NCBI GenBank assembly: GCA_040376925.1
Contig: JBEIPU010000054.1
Location: 1 to 23,393, forward strand
Length of the DNA stretch: 23,393 nt
Direction: 5' to 3'
Source: RAM1 sp040376925
GTDB lineage: Bacteria; Pseudomonadota; Gammaproteobacteria; Burkholderiales; Burkholderiaceae_C
Position numbers and translations under genes: made by a program. Numbering within the stretch: the stretch's first letter is position 1; each line of letters opens with the position of its first letter. The notes beneath the pieces are model-generated. The model was not told where the DNA came from. It was given only the letters and a program-made list of their open reading frames with translations, and did no database searches. This document shows positions 1 through 8,039 of the stretch, one piece after another.

Positions 1-900
<900 letters not shown>

Positions 901-921
901 GGCGGCATATTCCACGGCTTG

Positions 922-947
922 AACGGCGCCTTCGGGCGCCGTTTTTC
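922..947 (+). terminator. Intrinsic terminator of rpoD
   Basis: A perfect GC-rich stem (ACGGCGCC at 923-930 pairing with GGCGCCGT at 935-942) is closed by a UUCG tetraloop at 931-934 and followed by a T run at 942-946. A922 can add a ninth pair with T943. It sits just past the rpoD stop and touches the 3' end of the convergent hydrolase gene, so it may work in both directions. Confidence 0.93.
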
Positions 948-1824
948 ATGGCGCCAGCAACCCGACCCTCTTGATGAACGCGTCCAGCGGCATCGACCAC
1001 ATGCGCCCGCCGTGCAGCAGCAGCTGGTGGCCGTCCTTGTTGACCAGCGTACCCGTCATGACAAAGGTGGTGTCGCTGCCGCCGGCCTGGTAGGCGTCAT
1101 GCCAGGCGCGGGGCATGTCGGGGCCCCAGTACTGGTCATTCAACGCATACAGCCACAGGCTGGGGCCGCGCGCCTGGCGCCCGAATTCACGGTAAGTGCT
1201 GGTGAGGTTTTCCGGCTTGCAGCTTTTGCCTGGCGACACCTCAGGGTAGCCGCCGGAGCCGCCTGCGAAATTGACGGTCCCCACCACACCCGGCAGGTTG
1301 AGCGCGGCCGTGGCCACCGTGGTCAGCCCGCCCACCGACTGGCCCTGGATCAGGATGCGGTCCGGGCGCACCCAGGGTTGCCGTAGTGCCCATTCATACG
1401 TGGCCACCACGGTGCGGCGGGCATTGACGGCGACACGGGTGAAGTCGGGGTCGGTGGTACAGGTGGCGCCTTTCCAGCGCGTGCCGGAATGCTCCACATC
1501 GTCGCCACCTGTTTCGCCATAGCCCGGGCGCACCGGCGCCACCACGGCCACGCCCTTGCGCAGCCAGTAGTTGCCATGGCCTACGGGCACGGGGTACTTC
1601 AGCGCGGCCCGGTCTTCATTGGAGCCCGCACGGCCATGCGAATGAATGACCAGCGGGAACGGGCCATCACCCTCTGGCTTGTAGATATGCGCCACCACGT
1701 CGGTGCGTTTGCCGTTGATCACCAGCGGCAGCACGGCGATCTCGGGCTCCACCCGCTGCGCCAGCGCCTGCGCTGTGCAGGCCAGCAGCAGCAACGTCAA
1801 AACGGGGCGAACAATAGCCAGCAT
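946..1824 (-). CDS. Secreted alpha/beta hydrolase (dienelactone hydrolase / lipase-like)
   Basis: A 292-residue protein with a Sec signal peptide (hydrophobic stretch about 8-22, cleavage plausible after ALAQ near residue 23), so it is periplasmic or secreted. It has the alpha/beta-hydrolase fold pattern: an HSHGRAGS oxyanion-loop segment at 61-68, nucleophile elbow GQSVG with Ser163, an acid candidate Asp230 in LYALNDQYWGP, and a His candidate at 266 in NKDGHQ. Cys122 and Cys202 could form a disulfide. The start is supported by AAGGAG about 6 bases upstream of the ATG. The substrate is unknown; an ester or lactone is the family expectation. It is divergent from the EamA gene across 52 bp and converges on the rpoD terminator. 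It shares no operon with the aromatic genes downstream, so a link to them is not supported. Confidence 0.85.
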   Translation of the reverse strand: MLAIVRPVLTLLLLACTAQALAQRVEPEIAVLPLVINGKRTDVVAHIYKPEGDGPFPLVIHSHGRAGSNEDRAALKYPVPVGHGNYWLRKGVAVVAPVRPGYGETGGDDVEHSGTRWKGATCTTDPDFTRVAVNARRTVVATYEWALRQPWVRPDRILIQGQSVGGLTTVATAALNLPGVVGTVNFAGGSGGYPEVSPGKSCKPENLTSTYREFGRQARGPSLWLYALNDQYWGPDMPRAWHDAYQAGGSDTTFVMTGTLVNKDGHQLLLHGGRMWSMPLDAFIKRVGLLAP

Positions 1825-1847
1825 GGAACTCCTTGGAGGGCTGCGCG

Positions 1848-1856
1848 ACTATAGCA
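1848..1856 (-). promoter_or_regulatory. Possible extended -10 promoter for the hydrolase gene
   Basis: On the minus strand the 52-bp divergent gap contains TGC followed by TATAGT, an extended -10 element, which would place the start site about 17 bases ahead of the hydrolase ATG. No good -35 hexamer is visible. This is a motif match only. Confidence 0.3.
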
Positions 1857-1876
1857 ATGCCGCTTAACATCGGCCG

Positions 1877-2755
1877 GTGACCCACACCCCCGAAAGCGCC
1901 GCCAACCGCCGCGGCATTGCCGCCATGTCGCTGGCCATGGCCAGCTTTGTGACCAACGATGCGCTGGTCAAGTACGTGAGCCAGACGCTGCCCACGGCGC
2001 AGCTGATCTTCATCCGGGCGCTGTTCGCGGCGTTGCTGCTGCTGGTGGTGGCTCGCGCCATGGGGGCGCTGGACGGCCCCGGCCTGCGCGCCATGGCGCA
2101 GCGGCGCGTGATGCTGCGCGCGGGGTTGGACGCTCTGGGCACCTTCACCTACCTCACATCCCTGTTTCACCTGCCGATCGGCAACGCCACGGCCATCAAC
2201 ATGGCCACGCCGCTGTTCATCACGCTGTTTGCGGTGCTTGCCTTTCGCGAGCGCGTGGGCCCCGGGCGCTGGCTGGCGGTGGCCGCGGGCTTTGCCGGTG
2301 TGCTGCTGATCGTGCAGCCCAGCGCGGCGGGCTTCAACGCCTATGCGCTGCTGTGCCTGGTGGGCACGCTGTTCCACGCGGCACGCGACCTGAGCACGCG
2401 CACCATCGCGCCCAGCACGCCGTCCATCCTGATCACGCTGGCCACGGCCCTGGCCGTGCTGCTGCTGGCGGCGGTGCTGACAGCGCTGCAGGGCTGGCAG
2501 GCGCCTACGGCGGTGCAGCTGGCGCTGCTGGCAGGCGCGGCCGTGTTCCTGAGCGCGGGCTACTACCTGGTCATCACCGGCATGCGCGCAGGCGAGATGA
2601 GCGTGGTCGCGCCGTTTCGCTACACCGGGCTGCTGTTCGCGCTGGTGCTGGGCTGGGCGGTCTGGGGCGACGTGCCCAACGCCCTGGCCTGGGCCGGCAT
2701 CGCCTTGCTGGTAGGCGCGGGCTTGTTTGTGCTGCGCGGCGCACGGAACTCATGA
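1877..2755 (+). CDS. EamA/DMT-family transporter (RhaT/YdcZ-like superfamily)
   Basis: A 292-residue polytopic inner-membrane protein with about ten hydrophobic helices arranged as two homologous EamA halves (roughly residues 12-140 and 150-286). This is the usual size for drug/metabolite exporters. Family-typical stretches include VTNDALVKYVSQTLPTAQ near the first helix pair, GNATAINMATPLFITLFAVL at the end of the first half, and PFRYTGLLFALVLGWAVWGD in the second half. The start chosen is GTG at 1877; an in-frame ATG at 1925 would remove 16 residues but keep the first helix. The transported metabolite cannot be read from sequence. It is divergent from the hydrolase gene, with a small membrane-protein gene 70 bp downstream on the same strand, so the two may be co-transcribed. 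Confidence 0.9.
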   Translation: MTHTPESAANRRGIAAMSLAMASFVTNDALVKYVSQTLPTAQLIFIRALFAALLLLVVARAMGALDGPGLRAMAQRRVMLRAGLDALGTFTYLTSLFHLPIGNATAINMATPLFITLFAVLAFRERVGPGRWLAVAAGFAGVLLIVQPSAAGFNAYALLCLVGTLFHAARDLSTRTIAPSTPSILITLATALAVLLLAAVLTALQGWQAPTAVQLALLAGAAVFLSAGYYLVITGMRAGEMSVVAPFRYTGLLFALVLGWAVWGDVPNALAWAGIALLVGAGLFVLRGARNS

Positions 2756-2825
2756 GGCGAAGAACGGTCACACCGGTTGATGCCTGCCAGTTGCGCTGCA
2801 GGAAACCGAATGGAGGAATTGAACC

Positions 2826-3203
2826 ATGATGATCGCGATCTGGGCCGTGGGCCTGCTGCTGCTGGCCGTATGGAGCGGTGTGCTGTGGGCCACACACGCC
2901 CTGTGGAGCCTGGTGACAGCAGCACCGTGGGCCGAAACCGTGGAAAAAGCCCGCGCCCTGCCGCTGCCCGAAGTGCTGGCGCCCTGGTTCGGCCCGGCCT
3001 GGCGTGAATGGGTGGACGCCATGGCCCCGTTCATGCAATGGGCTGCCGGCCTGCTGCAGGGATCGGGTGAATTCCTGGCCGGGCTGGTGCCGGTTGCGCT
3101 GTGGATCGTCTGGGGCGTAGGCGCAGCGTCGCTGGTGGCGCTGACGCTGGCGGCCACTGGCGGGGTTATGTTCTACCGCCGCCGCCAGCTGCGCATGGCC
3201 TGA
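2826..3203 (+). CDS. Small inner-membrane protein of unknown function
   Basis: A 125-residue protein with a strong ribosome-binding site (GGAGGA at 2812-2817, 8 bases before ATG). One hydrophobic helix is at the N-terminus (about 3-30), followed by a Trp-rich amphipathic middle (about 35-80, with PWFGPAWREW), then a second hydrophobic segment (about 85-115) and a basic tail FYRRRQLRMA. The tail suggests a cytoplasmic C-terminus by the positive-inside rule. I do not recognise a named family. It follows the EamA gene on the same strand and converges on the SnoaL-like gene with only 13 bases between the stops, so no separate terminator fits there. Confidence 0.75.
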   Translation: MMIAIWAVGLLLLAVWSGVLWATHALWSLVTAAPWAETVEKARALPLPEVLAPWFGPAWREWVDAMAPFMQWAAGLLQGSGEFLAGLVPVALWIVWGVGAASLVALTLAATGGVMFYRRRQLRMA

Positions 3204-3216
3204 GCGGGTGGCGGCT

Positions 3217-3573
3217 TCAGCTGCCGTAAAAGAAGCGCTCTTCGGTCACCTTGCCGTCCTGCACGGTGTACACACCCATCTCATCCATGCCCAGGCGCTC
3301 GCCGCCCTTGGGTGTGATGTCCATGGTGAAGCGCACGATGAACTGGTTGCCGTTCACATAAGGCCCTTCGACCTTGACGCTGTGGACCTCGTGGTTGGCA
3401 TGCCACCACTCACCCTTGGCCTCAACGCCCTTGCGGCCTTCCACCCGGGCGCCCTCGCCTTGCATGGCCTCGACCGACACCACGTTGTCGGCCCAGAACT
3501 GCTGGCCGGCTTCATCAAACTGGCCGGCCTTGCACAGGGCGGTGAAGGCGTGGGCGACTTCCTGCGTGTTCAT
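3217..3573 (-). CDS. SnoaL-like / NTF2-like domain protein
   Basis: A 118-residue single-domain protein with the NTF2-like layout: an N-terminal helix pair (TQEVAHAFTALCKAGQFDEA), the FWADNVVSVEAM segment, an EGRKGVEAKGEWW region, and two or three C-terminal strands (NQFIVRFTMDIT, MGVYTVQDGKVTEERFFY). Family members are small cyclases, isomerases, dehydratases or binding proteins, and this sequence does not decide between them. AAGGAG precedes the ATG. It lies 67 bp downstream of the histidine kinase gene on the same strand and could be the last gene of that operon, but nothing links its function to signalling. Confidence 0.8.
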   Translation of the reverse strand: MNTQEVAHAFTALCKAGQFDEAGQQFWADNVVSVEAMQGEGARVEGRKGVEAKGEWWHANHEVHSVKVEGPYVNGNQFIVRFTMDITPKGGERLGMDEMGVYTVQDGKVTEERFFYGS

Positions 3574-3640
3574 GGGGATCTCCTTGGGGTAGTGGAGCAG
3601 CCAGCGTACGCGGGTTGAAGGTCAGCTGTGTGTCAGCAGG

Positions 3641-5002
3641 CTACACGGGCAACAGCACCTGGACTTCAAGCCCGCCGTCTTCACCCGGTCCCGCATTGCG
3701 CACGCTGAACGCGCCACCATGCGCCTGCGCCACCAGCTTGCACAGATACAGACCCAGGCCGACGCCGCCTGTGGCGCGTTCGCGTGAGGTGTCGGGCCGG
3801 TAGAACGGCTCGCCCAGATGGGCCAGCGCATCGGGCGGCACGCCGGGGCCGTGGTCGCGCACGGTGAAGGTAACGCCCTGCCCTTGCCCTTGCCCCATCG
3901 CCTGCGCCGCCACGCGCAGCACCGGCGGCTGGTCTGCGCCCGCGCTGTGGCGCAGCGCGTTGTCCAGCAGGTTGCGCAGCAGCAGGCGCATGCGGGTGCG
4001 GTCCAGGCTCAGTGCGGGCAGGCTGGCCGCCAGATCCAGCTCAATGGCGGCGCCCGGGTGGGTTGGCGCCAGCGCGTCCACCACCTCGCGCGCCAGCACG
4101 GCGGGGTCGGTGGGCTCGCGGTGCAGCGCGCTGTGGCCGGCGCCCAGGCGTTCGCTTTCCAGCAGGTCGGTCACCAGATCGGCCATTTCCTGCAGGTCGC
4201 GCAGCAGCGCGCTGCGTCGCGCGCCGGTGTCGCCATCTTCATCCAGCAGCTCGGTGTTCAACCGTGCCCGGGTGATGGGGCTGCGCAGCTCGTGGCTGAT
4301 GGCCAAAAGCAGCGTGCGCTTGGCCTCCAGCATCTGGTGGATGCTCGTGGCCATGGCGTTCACGTCATTCGCCAGGTCCCCCAGCTCGTCACGGCGGCGC
4401 ACGGGAATCGGCTGCGCAAAGTCCCCCGCGCCAAAGCGCCGCGCGCCCGCGCCAATATCGTCCAGCGGGCGCAGCAGCCGGCGCACATAGGCATAGGCCA
4501 GCGCCGTCAGCAGCAGCAGCGTGGCCAGCGTGGCCCAGCCAATGAAGCGCGGGCGCTCCCGCCAAGGCTTGGTGGCCAGGCCAAAGTCAATGCGGTGGCC
4601 GTCGGCCGTGGCGCGCGTCAGCAGGCGCTCGTCGCCGCGCTCGGGGTGGTCGTCCATCCACCCATCACGGCGGTGGCGATGCTCACGGTCATGGTCGTCA
4701 TCCGGGTGGCTGCGCCAGTTGACCTGCGGGCCGCTGATGCGCACCGTGACCGGCAGGCGCTGCGTGATGGCGCGTGCGCGGTCCACACTGGGCGGGCTGC
4801 CGATCTCGGCGGCCACGCGGTCCACATAGTCCACCAGCAGCGGGCGGGCCGCGTCGCGCCAGCCCGTGCTGAAGGCCTTTTGCATGCCAAACAGGAAGGC
4901 GCCGCTCATGGCCAGCGCCAGCACGATGAACAGCGCCACCAGCCGCCAGCGCAGTGAGTGGCGCAGGCGCTGGTGCCAGCGGGTTCTGTGGGCCTGCGTC
5001 AT
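3641..5002 (-). CDS. Two-component sensor histidine kinase with His/Asp-rich periplasmic loop
   Basis: A 453-residue inner-membrane kinase. TM1 is at about 20-40, the periplasmic sensor region at about 41-153, and TM2 at about 154-173. HAMP follows at about 174-226 (LLRPLDDIGAGARRFGAGDF), then HisKA with phospho-acceptor His237 in ISHELRSPITRARLNTELL. The HATPase_c domain has an N box around Asn344-Asn348 (RNLLDNALRHS), a G1 box (VRDHGPGVP) and a G2 box (GGVGLGLYLCK). All catalytic motifs look intact. The sensor region is unusual: residues 99-119 contain five His and seven Asp within 21 positions, suggesting metal binding, which is inference. The gene overlaps the regulator gene by 4 bases (ATGA), so translation is coupled. 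The overall architecture resembles CpxA/RstB-type kinases. Confidence 0.93.
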   Translation of the reverse strand: MTQAHRTRWHQRLRHSLRWRLVALFIVLALAMSGAFLFGMQKAFSTGWRDAARPLLVDYVDRVAAEIGSPPSVDRARAITQRLPVTVRISGPQVNWRSHPDDDHDREHRHRRDGWMDDHPERGDERLLTRATADGHRIDFGLATKPWRERPRFIGWATLATLLLLTALAYAYVRRLLRPLDDIGAGARRFGAGDFAQPIPVRRRDELGDLANDVNAMATSIHQMLEAKRTLLLAISHELRSPITRARLNTELLDEDGDTGARRSALLRDLQEMADLVTDLLESERLGAGHSALHREPTDPAVLAREVVDALAPTHPGAAIELDLAASLPALSLDRTRMRLLLRNLLDNALRHSAGADQPPVLRVAAQAMGQGQGQGVTFTVRDHGPGVPPDALAHLGEPFYRPDTSRERATGGVGLGLYLCKLVAQAHGGAFSVRNAGPGEDGGLEVQVLLPV

Positions 5003-5685
5003 GGCGGTGGTCTGAGCGCGAGCGCATAGCCCGCATTGCGCAGCGTCTTGATGGCGTCCAGCGGCTCCAGCTTCCTGCGCAGCCGGCTCACCACGATGTC
5101 CACCGCGCGGGTGAACAGCTCGGCCTCGTGGCCGCGCAGGTGGTTCAGGATGTCGTCGCGCGTGAACACCTTGCCCGGCTCACGCGCCAGCAACAGCAGC
5201 AGGTCAAATTCGGTGCTGGTCAGCTCCAGCGGCTCGCCCTGGCGCGTGGCCGTGCGGGTGGCGGGGTCGATCAGCAGGCCGTCAAACTGCAGCGTGCCAT
5301 TGGCGCCCGCGGGCTTCTTGCGGCGCAGCACGGTCTGGATGCGCGCGACCAGCTCGCGCGGCTCGAACGGCTTGGGCAGGTAGTCGTCCGCGCCCAGCTC
5401 CAGCCCCACCACGCGGTCCATCACGTCGCCGCGCGCGGTCAGCATCACGATGGGGATGTCGCTTTCGCGGCGGATGGTGCGGCACAGTTCAAAGCCGTCC
5501 ATCTCGGGCAGCATCACGTCCAGGATGGCGGCGTCAAAGCCGCCGCGGCGCGCCTCCTGGCGCAGCAGCGCCAGGCCGGCGCTGGGCCGCAGCGCCTGCA
5601 CCAGCTGCATTTCAAACCGCGTGAAGTACGTGGCCAGCGGCTCGCCCAGCCCGGCGTCGTCGTCAATCAGCAGGATGCGTTGCAT
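4999..5685 (-). CDS. OmpR/PhoB-family response regulator
   Basis: A 228-residue transcription factor that is the partner of the overlapping kinase. The receiver domain (about 2-115) has the acidic pocket DDD at 8-10, phospho-acceptor Asp56 in AILDVMLPEMDGFE, switch Thr83 (VMLTAR) and Lys105 (LPKPF). The winged-helix DNA-binding domain (about 130-225) has LTSTEFDLLLLLAREPGKV, then the recognition-helix region RAVDIVVSRLRRKL and the wing TLRNAGYAL. It lies 31 bp downstream of the Spy-like gene and is probably co-transcribed with it; no clear Shine-Dalgarno precedes its ATG. The triple TTTCG repeat upstream of the Spy-like gene is a plausible target, because OmpR-type regulators bind direct repeats about one helical turn apart. 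That link is inference. Confidence 0.95.
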   Translation of the reverse strand: MQRILLIDDDAGLGEPLATYFTRFEMQLVQALRPSAGLALLRQEARRGGFDAAILDVMLPEMDGFELCRTIRRESDIPIVMLTARGDVMDRVVGLELGADDYLPKPFEPRELVARIQTVLRRKKPAGANGTLQFDGLLIDPATRTATRQGEPLELTSTEFDLLLLLAREPGKVFTRDDILNHLRGHEAELFTRAVDIVVSRLRRKLEPLDAIKTLRNAGYALALRPPP

Positions 5686-5716
5686 GCGGCCGATTGTGGC
5701 TGAACGACCGTGGGGC

Positions 5717-6187
5717 TCACGACCTTTTCCAGAAACGGCCGCGGCTTTGCATGAACTCGCGCACCTTGGTTTGCTGCGCGGGCGTCAGGCTGTCGTAGAA
5801 GTCGCCGGCGGCGGCAATCACTTCGGGGCTCCCGGTGGTGATGGCGGCGGTCTTCTCAGCCACCAGCGCCTGGGCCCGGGGGCGGTCGAACTTGTCGCCC
5901 GCCACCAGGGCTTCCACCTCGGCGCGGGGGTTGACTGTTTTGCCGCTGAGGGCCGCGCGCTGCGCCTGCAGCTTGTCGGCCAGCACGCCCAGCTTGGCTT
6001 TCTGGTCGGCGTTCAGATCCAGCTTGTCGGTCACGCGGTCCACCATTTTGGTGCGGAATTTCGCCTGATCCTCGGCCGAGGCGTGCATGCCGTGGTGCTC
6101 GCCACGGTGGCCACAGGCGGTGATGCCGCCCAGAACGAGGGTGGCGCCGAACAGGCCGTACAGGGTGCGTTTGATCCAGGGTCGCAT
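5717..6187 (-). CDS. Spy/CpxP-like periplasmic lipoprotein
   Basis: A 156-residue protein. The start at 6187 is chosen over an in-frame ATG at 6223 because AAAGGAG lies just upstream and it gives a clean signal sequence. The signal ends in the lipobox I-T-A-C with Cys25, so a lipoprotein is predicted. The mature N-terminus is His-rich (GHRGEHHGMH). The rest is helical and charged and carries the LTxxQ-type motifs of the Spy/CpxP/ZraP group (LNADQKAKLGVLADKL, and LTPAQQTKVREFM near the C-terminus). Family members are ATP-independent periplasmic chaperones or adaptors that report envelope or metal stress to a histidine kinase. It leads an operon with the two-component genes, which fits the CpxP-CpxRA style of feedback. 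Confidence 0.85.
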   Translation of the reverse strand: MRPWIKRTLYGLFGATLVLGGITACGHRGEHHGMHASAEDQAKFRTKMVDRVTDKLDLNADQKAKLGVLADKLQAQRAALSGKTVNPRAEVEALVAGDKFDRPRAQALVAEKTAAITTGSPEVIAAAGDFYDSLTPAQQTKVREFMQSRGRFWKRS

Positions 6188-6264
6188 GGGAGAGCTCCTT
6201 TGAAGCTTGGGTTGAAGGTGCATTGATGGTGCCGGCGCAACACCTTCGGGTCATCGCGGCACGG

Positions 6265-6289
6265 TTTCGCTTTATTTCGTTTTGTTTCG
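6265..6289. promoter_or_regulatory. Three direct TTTCG repeats at 10-bp period, candidate operator
   Basis: TTTCG occurs at 6265-6269, 6275-6279 and 6285-6289, exactly 10 bp apart, in an AT-richer stretch between the divergent Spy-like gene (start 6187) and the 7TM-GGDEF gene (start 6323). The spacing places each copy on the same face of the helix, the arrangement bound by OmpR-family dimers. The operon encodes such a regulator. Binding is inferred; the repeats are visible directly. Confidence 0.5.
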
Positions 6290-6322
6290 GCGCTTAGACT
6301 GGGTGTACGGAGAACAACAACA

Positions 6323-8032
6323 ATGCGAAGCCTGTTCTGTGCCGGGGTTGCGGCCCTGCTGCTGGCGCTGGGCGCCGGCAGCGCCATGGCGCAAAGCCCC
6401 GTGGACGTCGGCCCGTCGGCCGATGTGGACATCACCGCCCGCACTGAATGGTGGATCGACGCGAGCGCCGCGCTGGACGCCACCCAGGTGGCAGCGCAGG
6501 CGGCCACGCTGCCCTGGCAGCCGTCACGCGCCGCGCAAAGCCACGCGCTGGGCACCGGCGCGCTGTGGCAGCGCTTCACGCTCGGCCCCCTGCCCGCCGG
6601 CACACGCTGGTACCTGCAGGTCAGCTTTCACGGCATCGACACCGTCAGCCTCTACCAGCAGGGTATGGACGGCCGCTGGACCGGCCAGCACGCCGGAGAC
6701 CACCGACCGGTGGCGCAATGGCCGATCCGCGACCGCATCCCGGTGTTTGAGGTGGCCACGCCCGACGGCGCGCGCACCTATCTGCTGCGCATGACCAACC
6801 AGCCCATCCCGGTAGGTGCGCAGCTGCGCCTGATGCGCGAGGACACGCTGGGGCAATGGCGCAATGCCAGCCTGCTGCTGCTGGGCGCGTACTTCGGCCT
6901 GGCGGTGCTGGTGATCTACCTGGGCGCGTTGAGCGCGCGGCAGTATGCCGACCGTGCCTTTGCGCTGTACTGCCTGTATGCCGCGTCCATGATGATGATC
7001 CAGCTGTGCTTCATGGGCGTCGGCGGCCTGTTTGTGTGGCCGCAATCGCCCTGGTGGAACAATGCCGCGCCGTATGTGTTTGCCATGCTGTCGTGCGCCA
7101 CGGGCACCCTGCTGGTGCGCGAGGTCTGCGGCACGCGCCGGCTGTCGGCGCCGCTGGACCATTTTGTGCTGGCGTGGGCGGCCTTTGGCGTGGTCTGGGC
7201 GCTGGCGTACACCGCCTGGCCGGCACCCTGGAGCTTTGCCGTGCTCACGCTGTACCAGGTGGCCACCCTGGTGCTGGTGCTGGCGGTGTGCTGGTGGAGC
7301 CACCGCCATGGCGAGCGCTGGGCGCTGTGGATGGCCGTGGGCTTCCTGCCGGTGATCGCGACCGCGCCCTTTCCCACGCTGCGCAACTGGGGCGTGCTGC
7401 CCGCGAGCTTTCTCACGCAGTATTCGCTGGCCATCGGCGCGGCGCTGGAGATCCCCTTGCAGCTGTGGGTGCTGGGCCGGCGCGCGCGCGAGCTCAGCGA
7501 ATCACGCGTGCGCGCCCGCGCCATGGACACGCGCGACCCCTTGACCGGTCTGCCGGTGCCCGAGGTGCTGACCTTCCGGCTGCGCGATGCGCTGCGCCGC
7601 GCGCGCCGCACCCGGCTGGGCTGCGCCGTGCTGGCGGTGGACCTGTCCAACCACGCAGACATCCTGGCGGCGCACGGCCGCGAGGCGGCCGACCGCGCAC
7701 TGGTGCTGGCCGCCGCCCGGTTGATGGGCGTGGCGCGCGACGTGGACACCGTGGCACGCACCGGCGCCAGCCAGTTCGTCATCCTGCTGGAGGGTCCGGT
7801 CAAGCCGGCGGAAATGGTGGCGCTGACCACGCAGGCGCTGGCCCGCGGCCTGCGCCCCTCACCACGCCTGCCGCCGGGCGTGACGCTGCGCTTTCACATC
7901 GCCACCGTGCTCGCGCCCGACCCCAAGCTGCCCGAAAGCCATGACGCCGATGCCTGCCTGCGCTGGCTGGCCGCCACGCTGGCCGCGCTGCCGCCGGATG
8001 CGCGCAAGACCATCGTGCACCTGAACTACTGA
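6323..8032 (+). CDS. 7TM-DISM receptor with degenerate GGDEF domain
   Basis: A 569-residue membrane receptor. A signal peptide (1-23, SAMAQ) is followed by a periplasmic sensory domain of the 7TMR-DISM extracellular type (about 35-170, WYLQVSFHGIDTVSLY). Seven hydrophobic helices follow (about 178-395), with a short linker into a GGDEF-type domain (about 403-560) that starts DPLTGLP at 405. Known diguanylate cyclases need GG(D/E)EF and an upstream metal-binding Asp. Here the signature reads GASQF (481-485) and the first motif reads VDLSNHADILAA, so cyclase activity is very unlikely. The inhibitory-site motif RxxD is kept (Arg472, Asp475, five residues before GASQF). A role as a c-di-GMP receptor or a protein-interaction module is therefore more likely. 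It is divergent from the Spy/two-component operon and may share its control region. Confidence 0.88.
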   Translation: MRSLFCAGVAALLLALGAGSAMAQSPVDVGPSADVDITARTEWWIDASAALDATQVAAQAATLPWQPSRAAQSHALGTGALWQRFTLGPLPAGTRWYLQVSFHGIDTVSLYQQGMDGRWTGQHAGDHRPVAQWPIRDRIPVFEVATPDGARTYLLRMTNQPIPVGAQLRLMREDTLGQWRNASLLLLGAYFGLAVLVIYLGALSARQYADRAFALYCLYAASMMMIQLCFMGVGGLFVWPQSPWWNNAAPYVFAMLSCATGTLLVREVCGTRRLSAPLDHFVLAWAAFGVVWALAYTAWPAPWSFAVLTLYQVATLVLVLAVCWWSHRHGERWALWMAVGFLPVIATAPFPTLRNWGVLPASFLTQYSLAIGAALEIPLQLWVLGRRARELSESRVRARAMDTRDPLTGLPVPEVLTFRLRDALRRARRTRLGCAVLAVDLSNHADILAAHGREAADRALVLAAARLMGVARDVDTVARTGASQFVILLEGPVKPAEMVALTTQALARGLRPSPRLPPGVTLRFHIATVLAPDPKLPESHDADACLRWLAATLAALPPDARKTIVHLNY

Positions 8033-8039
8033 CGCGGGT

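Noticed and set aside
3818..4957. A 379-codon open frame on the plus strand
   Set aside because: It is antisense to the histidine kinase, whose catalytic motifs are all intact, and its translation is Gln/Ala/Arg-rich.
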